In this document: one piece after another, positions 56,614 through 64,000 of the stretch | Numbering within the stretch: position 1 is the first letter of the stretch | How the letters are laid out: every line of letters starts with the position of its first letter | Assembly: GCA_019188255.1 (NCBI GenBank) | Contig: JAETXT010000008.1 | Coordinates: 3,348,001 to 3,412,000 of the forward strand | Source of the DNA: Verticillium longisporum | Taxonomy: Eukaryota > Ascomycota > Sordariomycetes > Glomerellales > Plectosphaerellaceae | Length of the DNA stretch: 64,000 nucleotides | Direction: 5' to 3' | Notes under the pieces: model-generated | The model's input: the letters and a program-made list of their open reading frames with translations, nothing else | The model's database searches: none | Told to the model about the DNA's origin: nothing | Made by a program: the position numbers and the translations under genes

Positions 56614-57727
56614 TACTATAAATTCGCTAAATCTTTTAACTATATTAGCTAATAATTATAAATCCTTAAGCCTTTTTATAAAGTTATTTAATTTATTTAA
56701 TAAGAGGTCTATAATTAAATATATATTAATAAGGGTACGACTTTATATAATTATTTATCGAAATAATATATTTATTATCTCTCCTATTTCGCTAAAATAA
56801 TTAAATATTTTAAGAAAATATCGGAAATCGTTATCGATTTAATTAATAATAGCCGTTTTTATAATATTATAGATTATATTTAAACTTTTAAGTTCCCTTT
56901 AATTAATTATATAATATCTATTTATTAAGATATCCTTAATATATTCGCTATTATCTTTCTAGCTTTATTAATCTATAAGTTTCTTAGCCTTTTATTTTAT
57001 ATCCTTTTATTAATTAAATCTTCTTTAATAGGTTCGGCCTCTAAGCTATAAAGCTATCGAAGAGGCTATCGCTATTTATTAACCTAGATATATTATTTAT
57101 TATTAAGAGGCCGATACCCTTAAGCTTACTTTATTTTATTTATATATTAATTTATATAATTACCCTTTAAATAGCGAAAACGCTATTAAATTAATCTATA
57201 ATTACCCTAAACTTCCTATTAATCCTAAACTAATCGATCTATTAATAAATACCCTTAATAGCGATAGCCCTATTCGCTTATACCTTTAAGGCGCTTATTA
57301 CCTAAGCTATACCTTTATTAATTAATCGTCCTCTTATATATTAAAGAATATTAATATTATTATAGCCTCTATTATAAGCGAGAAAGAGAATATTATTATT
57401 AAGAAGGAAATAATAATTATAAAGAAGAAAGAGGTAGAAGAGCGTAAAGTAATAGAGAAAGCTATTAAGCTTATAGCTATTAAGGAGAAGAAGGTAGCTA
57501 ATATTAAGGCTCGTATCTATAAAGCTTAAGCAGAGCTCTACTATATCGTTAATAATTCTAAGGCTCTTAAGGAAATATTAATAGCTCGAACCCCTACTTT
57601 TAAGGCTATTATTACTCTAAAGGGGTCAGCTAAGCGCTCTATTCTAGCTCTAGCCCTTAGCTACTTAATAAAGAGAATTTAATCGACTCCTTAAAAGACT
57701 ATATAAGTTATTAGCGATAATAAAGAA

Positions 57728-57752
57728 AGTAATAATAATAATAATAATAATA
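57728..57752 (+). repeat. AATAAT microsatellite
   Basis: About eight AAT/ATA units in a row within the gypsy region. Confidence 0.7.
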
Positions 57753-58199
57753 AAAGCGTTAATAAGCTAACTATTAAAGGTTTAATCGAAATAGATAATT
57801 TAGAATAATATTTCCTTTATTTAAATAAGAATAAAGGGGAATTGATATCTTAATAATAATAGCTATAAAATACTATTATATTATTTAATTAATATATTAA
57901 TAATATTATCGGGGCTTAATATTAGAGTTCTATTTTTATTTTCTTATTTTCCTTATATAGTAATTTATTAATAATTAATTTAGGAATTTAGTTATTTATC
58001 TTATTATTTATATCTATACTTTTAATACTTTTAGTACCTTTTTAAGGTTTATATTATATTTTTAAAATAGATTTTAGGTTCTTAAGTATTATATTCTATT
58101 AATTATTTAGCTTATTTTACTAAATAGAACCTTTACCTTTAATCCTCTTTATAGGATATAATATCTTCGATTTCCTATTTATCCTATTTATCCTCTAAT

Positions 58200-59010
58200 A
58201 TAGGGAAGTAAGCTAATTATTTAATATCGATTTAATAATCGTATTATAATTCGAGGGAAGAGATAGGGAAGATATTATATATTTTAGAATAAGTTTTAAG
58301 GAGTATTACGTAATAAGCTTATTTATTTACCCGTTTTATAATCTAGACCTAGATATATTATAATACTAGCTTCTAGTCCGCTTTAAACTAGAAGTTCTTA
58401 ATAGAGAATCCTATAATATCCTTAACGTTAAAGGTTTTTAGCGTATATTTCTTATCGTAATAGAAGGCTTAAGTATATACTATATATTACTAGTTTTCGT
58501 TAATTATTTAATAAATACTAATAATCTTCTCGATCCTTTCCTTTATACTTTAGACCTTTATATCCTTTCTTAGGGCTATATAATTAACTATTCTAAGGTA
58601 ATACTTATATAAAGCTTTAAATAGAGAGATATTAATAATATTATATATATTATTATTATATAAGAACTTTATTTCTTTTAAATAGTATAGTTATTCTTTT
58701 AGCGCTTAATCGTTAATATAGTAAAGGTATTTTTCTAGTATTTAATAGGTTTTCTCGATCTACCCGTCTATCTAAGAGTAATAAGCGGTAAAGAGGTAGC
58801 GCTAAATCGCTCTCTCTTAATAGAATTCCTCCTAGAATTTACTTATAAGAAGTTTATCTCTATTACTTATTATACCCTCTAAGCTCCTAAACTTATACTC
58901 TATTTCCTTATAGAAGATCGTACTTAGGCTAATAGCTATTAGCGTTTTATATATAACTAAGAACTAAATAGCTTTTATAAATCGGTCTACGATTATAAAG
59001 ATAGAGTTAT
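58200..59010 (-). pseudogene. gypsy integrase remnant
   Basis: Readable minus-strand pieces match the Ty3/gypsy integrase C-terminal half: a DRG-SLF-F-like NRDKLLISKF, TAYYS-IDG (family TAYHPQTDG) near 58,760-58,800, FKALYKYYLRI, and the downstream AFYYDKKYTLKTFNVKDIIG. Numerous stops replace Trp, Gln and Arg codons, as RIP would cause. Confidence 0.8.
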
Positions 59011-60199
59011 ATTCTAGGCTATTATCTTTTAATATAGGGCTTAAGCTTATAATAAAGTTTAAAGATATTTCTTAGAAAGGATAGGACGGAAGTAATAATA
59101 ATTATAGCTTCTTATATAGTGGATATTAAGGTATTTAAGTCCTTTAATATATTAAGTATTTAATAATATAATAGTAGACGTTAATAGATATATTTTCTTA
59201 ATAGAACTTCCTCGCTAATAGCTTAAAGGTCTTATTTACTTTTATATATCCTATTTAGGGGTTATTATAGTATTACTTAAATAGCTCTTTATAGAGCGTT
59301 CCTTATATAGGGATAACTAATCGTCCCTTAAAGAGGAGGGTACTTTAATTATCTATAATATAACCTTCCCTTCTTCTAGCTTATTAGCTTATATTCTCTT
59401 TCTAAAAAAGGTATCCTAAGTTAATAGCTTATAATCCTCTAACTAAATCCTTAAATTCTAGGGTAAAGGTAAGCTTTAATATTATTTCGTTCTTTACGAG
59501 CTCTGTTATAATAGAATATAGGATATATTAATTTAGAATAATAACCCTAGACTCTATCGATTCCTTAAACCCTTTTCTAGTCTTTTAGCGAATCGCTATC
59601 AACTTTCTAGCTTTAGCTTCTTAGCTTCGAGGTTAAGAAGAAGCTTTCTTCTCTATTTTATTTATTATAATAATATAAATATATATTACCCTTTATTTAA
59701 AGGGTAAGGGCCCCTTTTCCCTAGAGCTATAATATCTTCTTAATATAAGGATAGGCTTCTATCCTTATAGTATTACCTAGATAGCCTAAATATAGGCTCT
59801 ATTTATAATATCCTTTAGCTTTATTTTAATAATAGTTTATTTAATATTTATAGCTAAATCTTCTATTAATTATAGTTTTTTAGATAGTATAGAGAGTATA
59901 TTACTTATTAATACCTATTCTCCTATATAGTTTAATTATCTTAAGAGATTATTAGCTAGGTTTATAATCCTAGGTCGATATTAAATTTCGAAGTTAAAAG
60001 ACGATAAATAATTAATATACTTATTATATAAGTCTTCCCCGAAGGTCTTTAATTAAGGCTTATATAATACCTTTAAGGGCTTAGTAATCGATTAATATTA
60101 TAAAGACTTAACCTATACCTTCGAGGTAATAGCGCTAGTATTCTAGGCTTTCTATTATTACGAATAGTTCTTATTATTTAATCCCCTATTACTATTCTA

Positions 60200-61230
60200 T
60201 TAGCGAAAGCTTTCGTAAATAATAAGCGATAAGTCTCTAATTACTCTTATATTTTTAGCTAAAGATCCCTAAGATAATATCGTTTAATATATTAATTTTA
60301 ACCCGACCTTTAAGTATATAATCCTAATACTATAAGATTATAGTAATAATAAAAGTAAGCTTTAATACTTTAAACGCCTTCTATACTTTAAATAGCTATT
60401 TAAATAGTCCTTTCTTAACCCTTATAATACTTCTTTTTAATAATATTAATAAAGGTACTATTATCTTAGAATATCCTTTAATAAACCGTTAATAGAAGTT
60501 AGTAAATCCTAGGAATACTTATATATCCCTAAAAGATTTAAAGGGTTATTAATTAGCGATTACTCGGATATAGTTTAAGTCTATAGCTACGCTTACTTTA
60601 GAGATAATAAACCAAAGGAATTCTACTTTATCTTAATAGAATAAGTATTTTAATTATTTTATAAAGAGCTTAAAGTCTCGAAGTCTCTTAAGGACTTATT
60701 AGAGGTAAGCTATATATTCCTCCTTTATTCTCGAATAAATTAAGATATTATTTAAATAAATAATATAGAAATCGTCTAATAATCCTATAAATACTTAGTA
60801 AATATATACCTAGAATATAATAAAGGTATTTATAAGCCTGAATAGTATTATAGTATATTCGTAGTACTTATATTAAGTTCGGAATATAATTTTCTATTAA
60901 TTATTCTCTTTAATATAAATCTAATAATAAGTATCCTAGATATCTATTTTGGAGAAATACTTTACTTTAATTAAATAATCTAAAAATTCGCTTATTAAAA
61001 GGAGAAAGTATTAATTCTTTATAGTAATTATATTTAGACCTTAATAGTCGATATATAAGCGTAAACTCCTATCCTTCTTTAGTATAAATAATATTAGAGC
61101 CCCTATAAAGCTAATAGATTTCTTAATTCTCCTTATAGCCTCCCCTTCTACTATATAGCGATAGAGCTCTTCTAGCTACCTCTAGGATAATAGGTAGATT
61201 AGCCTATAAAGAGGTTTAGCCCCTTTTTTT
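60200..61230 (-). pseudogene. gypsy reverse transcriptase remnant
   Basis: Minus-strand pieces read KKDRSLRLYIDY (family KKDGSLRLCVDY), SKIDI, EYTIIPFRLIN (family EYTVMPFGLTN) and IIYLNNILIYS near 60,735-60,775. In the last, the catalytic YLDD-type box has become YLNN, losing both aspartates. VFLGFANFYQRFI follows toward 60.4 kb. The sequence is full of stops and cannot encode a working enzyme. Confidence 0.88.
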
Positions 61231-61984
61231 AGATCTATTAAATATTCTACGTCTTTAATATTAATAGTTCTTTCGCTAAAGCTTCGGAGAATATATCTTT
61301 AAATTCTATAAATTCTAAAAAGAGCGCTTTAACTTATTTATTATTAAGAGAAGGCTCGTCGATAATAAGAATTATTATATTAAGTATTACGGCTATTACC
61401 TAAGTAACGTAAATAATATAAGCTTTAGTTTTATCTTCGATTATTATCTTTACGAACTCCTTAGGATCTATATTAAATATATAGCCTTAAGTAAAGGATC
61501 GGGTAATAGTATCTATTTAAATACTTTCCTTACTTATATTATTATTAGATAGAAGGATATACCTTAACCCTATAAGTCGTTCTATATATATAAATAATTA
61601 ATATAATAATTAAGGTCGATTTTATATATTTAGTAAATAGAATAAGAAGGCGAATAATTTATAGCTATTCGCTATTTATTTATTAAACGTTTATAGTTTA
61701 GGAGCTTCTATACTTTCTACTTCTTATAGCTTTAATAGCTAAATAAGGGTAAGATTAATAATATTTATAATAGCGTTAATATCTAAGTTAATAGAGAATT
61801 TAATTTCTTTATTCTATTGTATAATAATCGCTAACGCTTTTATAGTTTTCTTAATATTTATTTTTAAAATAGTATTCTTTAGGTTAGAATTTATATTAAA
61901 TCGTTTTCCGAGAATTCTATTATATAAACGCCCTTAAATTTAAGTAATTAGATATTAATAATTATAGCTTTTAGCTTTTATAGC

Positions 61985-62040
61985 TTAGGCTAAATATAAT
62001 TCTATACTTAGTGCCCTAGCTTATTATAATAGAAGTATAT
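61985..62040 (-). pseudogene. gypsy gag zinc-knuckle remnant
   Basis: On the minus strand a CCHC knuckle has its His in the right place, with all three Cys codons changed to Tyr (TGY to TAY) and Gln/Arg-type codons to stops. The spacing x2-x4-x4 is kept. Every change fits RIP. Confidence 0.65.
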
Positions 62041-63187
62041 ATTAGATAGTATTATAGAGGTAGTATTTCGGCTATTTAATAATATTCTCGTAGAATAAGG
62101 GTTTAGGTTTCTCGTTTATTTTAGCGTAATACCTCTATTATAGTAGGAGGAACGACCTCGCTTTATTAGCGATTAATCTTATAGGGCTTCTCTCTTCGAG
62201 GCCCTATAGCTAAGGGTAGTATTATAGAATTCGCCCTAGGTTAATTAAGAATAAATTCGCTTTTTACTTTCTTATTATTTATTCTACGATTTATTAATAT
62301 CTTATATCTATTAAGCCTTATATATAACCGCCTCAGTATCCTCGATAAGAACGTAGTATTCTATTAACTTATCTTTTATAAAGTAAGGGAGATATCGGAA
62401 ATACCTAAAAGCGTATTCTTTATTATAATCTACGCTTTCGCTAAATAATTAATAAATATTCTCTTAATAATTAAAGAAGATAAAAAAGGAGATATCCTTA
62501 TTTCCTTAAAGGTAGAGCGAATATAATTATTCTTAATAAGCTAAGTTTTATAAGTCCTTTAATAAATACTCTTATCTTATAAAGCTTTAGAAATCTTCTT
62601 AATAGATATTTATATCGTCTTTATTAAAGTCCTCTTTATAGGTCGTTTCGAGGTTCTAGGCGTAATTCCGCTATACTATTTATAAAATATAAATAAGTTT
62701 TATTATTAATTATTCTACGATTTAGGCTATATTTATATTAAATTAGAAAGCATTTCTAGCCTCGATTATAATAAGCTAATCGTTAATTTAAGTAATAATA
62801 ATATCCTCTTTAAATATTTCATAATTATAAATAAATAATTTATCGTAATTCTTTATAATAAAGGTACGTTTAATAAGACGTTAAACTAGGAGGTTATTCT
62901 TATATCTCTATTCGTAGAGTTCGTAGACTAAGGCCTAGAGGACTTATATTTACGGTTTAGCTTAAATCGTATATTCGCTAATACTTTAATAATAGTTTTC
63001 TAGAAGAGATCCTAATTTAGGTATAGTCTTCTTATTATAGCTACCCCTAGACGATTTTAATAGTATTCCTATTAATTTATCTTTAAAGTAATATCTACTA
63101 TAATAGGCGGTTCGCTTTTAAGTCCTAATATACTTTAATTAATTTATTACTCGGCTTAATCTAATTATAGGTTATAGAAGTTAAAGA

Positions 63188-64000
63188 ATATAAAGGTATA
63201 GGGCTAAGGGCCTAGATTAAGGAAAGTAATTAGATCGGCGAATAATTAATAAGCTATTATATTAACTTTAACTTATCGAGGCTATTAAGTATAGCCTCGA
63301 CTTCTCCTTTTAAACTAGGGCTTATCGCTGAAGCATCTACGATAATATAAATAGGGGTTCGGTTCCTAACGTCTAACTCCTTATAGAATAAGGGTTAGGT
63401 CCTTAATATTTAACTCTTTATATTACCTCCCCTCCTAGAGGTCTAGTCCCTAGAACTTATAATACCTTCGCTAATACGTCTTAGTACTTTAATCTTAGGC
63501 CTTATTCCCTAGTATAACTATAATATAGAGCTAGGTTAGATATATTATAGAAATTATAATAATAATAATATTAATAATAGCCTAGAAATAAGTAATAATA
63601 TAGAATAATCCCTATTACCGATTTATAAATAATAGTTTGTTATATTTATTTTATAAGGTTCTCTCTATTATGCTTATAATTCTCCTAAATTTTATTATCT
63701 TTAATTTCTTTTAATAATCGATATTATTATAATTATTATATCCTTATATTATCTATTAATCTTATACTTATCTTTAATTACTTTAATCCTTTTATTTAAT
63801 TATTATTATATTAGATATTACTCTCTACTTTAATAAAGTATATTTATATAATCCCTAGTTAGCTTAGGCCTATAATCGCTAACTTCCTAATATTAAAGCT
63901 AAGAACCTTTTATATAAATATTATTTCGATAAACTCGCCTCCTAGCTAAATATTAAATATATAGCTAGATATTCTAATATTAAATATATTATTTATAAAT
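63188..64000 (+). repeat. long direct repeat, right copy (probable LTR), truncated by edge
   Basis: Copy of 55,808-56,613, with an added stretch of about 36 bases after 63,385. Still matching at the last base of the window, so the repeat unit is longer than seen here. Confidence 0.75.

Larger units (their letters stand above)
50000..64000. other. RIP-altered, A/T-rich transposon block
   Basis: From about 50,000 the base composition changes abruptly to strongly A/T-rich and stays so to the window edge. CpA and TpG are almost absent for long runs (for example none in 57301-57360) while TpA is everywhere and some CpG remain. This is the mark of repeat-induced point mutation, which turns CpA into TpA in repeated DNA. 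Apart from a small patch at 54,919-55,161 no frame above 60 codons survives. Recognisable contents (gypsy, copia, LTR pieces, tandem repeats) are listed separately; the rest is unassigned decayed repeat. Confidence 0.93.
55808..64000 (-). mobile_element. Ty3/gypsy LTR retrotransposon, RIP-decayed, cut by window edge
   Basis: Minus-strand order from right to left: gag-like region with a zinc-knuckle remnant (about 62.0 kb), reverse transcriptase and RNase H (about 60.2-61.2 kb), integrase (about 58.2-59.0 kb), between direct repeats starting at 55,808 and 63,188. The right repeat runs out of the window, so the full length is unknown (over 8.1 kb). Between 56.6 and 58.2 kb unassigned sequence remains, including faint coding-like, Lys/Glu-rich frames on the plus strand (57,360-57,680) that I cannot name. 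Confidence 0.75.

Overview
The window is nuclear DNA of a filamentous ascomycete (Pezizomycotina), probably a Sordariomycete. The signs are short spliceosomal introns (47 to 102 bases, GT..AG), a typical fungal gene set, and a transposon block altered by repeat-induced point mutation (RIP). The genes point to a saprotroph or plant-associated fungus with many secreted enzymes. No bacterial-type operons, CRISPR arrays or secondary-metabolite cluster are visible.

Layout. 0-3 kb: a decayed FAD-linked oxidase gene converges on a secreted GH43 glycosidase gene. 3.9-5.4 kb: three tRNA genes (initiator Met, Gly-GCC, Leu-CAG). 6.1-9 kb: a large secreted protein that I place in the uncharacterised DUF5695 group. 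12.1-13.4 kb: a secreted class II-type heme peroxidase. 13.9-14.8 kb: an alkaline ceramidase. 18.1-19.6 kb: a tyrosinase pseudogene whose disabling changes are all of the CpA-to-TpA type. 20.8-24.1 kb: a ZIP metal transporter and a secreted type-B carboxylesterase. 24.47-26.33 kb: a complete pogo/Fot1-like DNA transposon with 46-bp terminal inverted repeats and a one-base frameshift in its transposase. 26.7-27.8 kb: a secreted nucleoside hydrolase. 30.5-32.8 kb: an unrecognised low-complexity protein. 33.6-38 kb: an MFS sugar-type transporter and an M14 carboxypeptidase.

39-50 kb is a housekeeping block: the PIF1 helicase, EDC3 (mRNA decapping; its reading frame is broken by one base), CDC48/p97 and a probable SUS1/ENY2 (SAGA and TREX-2). 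From about 50,000 to the right edge the sequence turns abruptly A/T-rich, with CpA and TpG almost absent. No gene-length ORF survives there. Remains of a Ty3/gypsy element with paired long terminal repeats, a Ty1/copia RNase H region and scattered LTR pieces can still be read.

The genes form no single pathway. The secreted enzymes fit external digestion of plant matter: GH43, DUF5695, peroxidase, esterase, nucleoside hydrolase and carboxypeptidase, with the MFS and ZIP transporters for uptake. I found no clearly new system. The points most worth a second look are the RIP-like nonsense changes in a gene 30 kb from the RIP block, the conserved genes broken by a single missing base, the two possible PIF1 starts, and GGTA/TACC-type motif clusters seen between genes.
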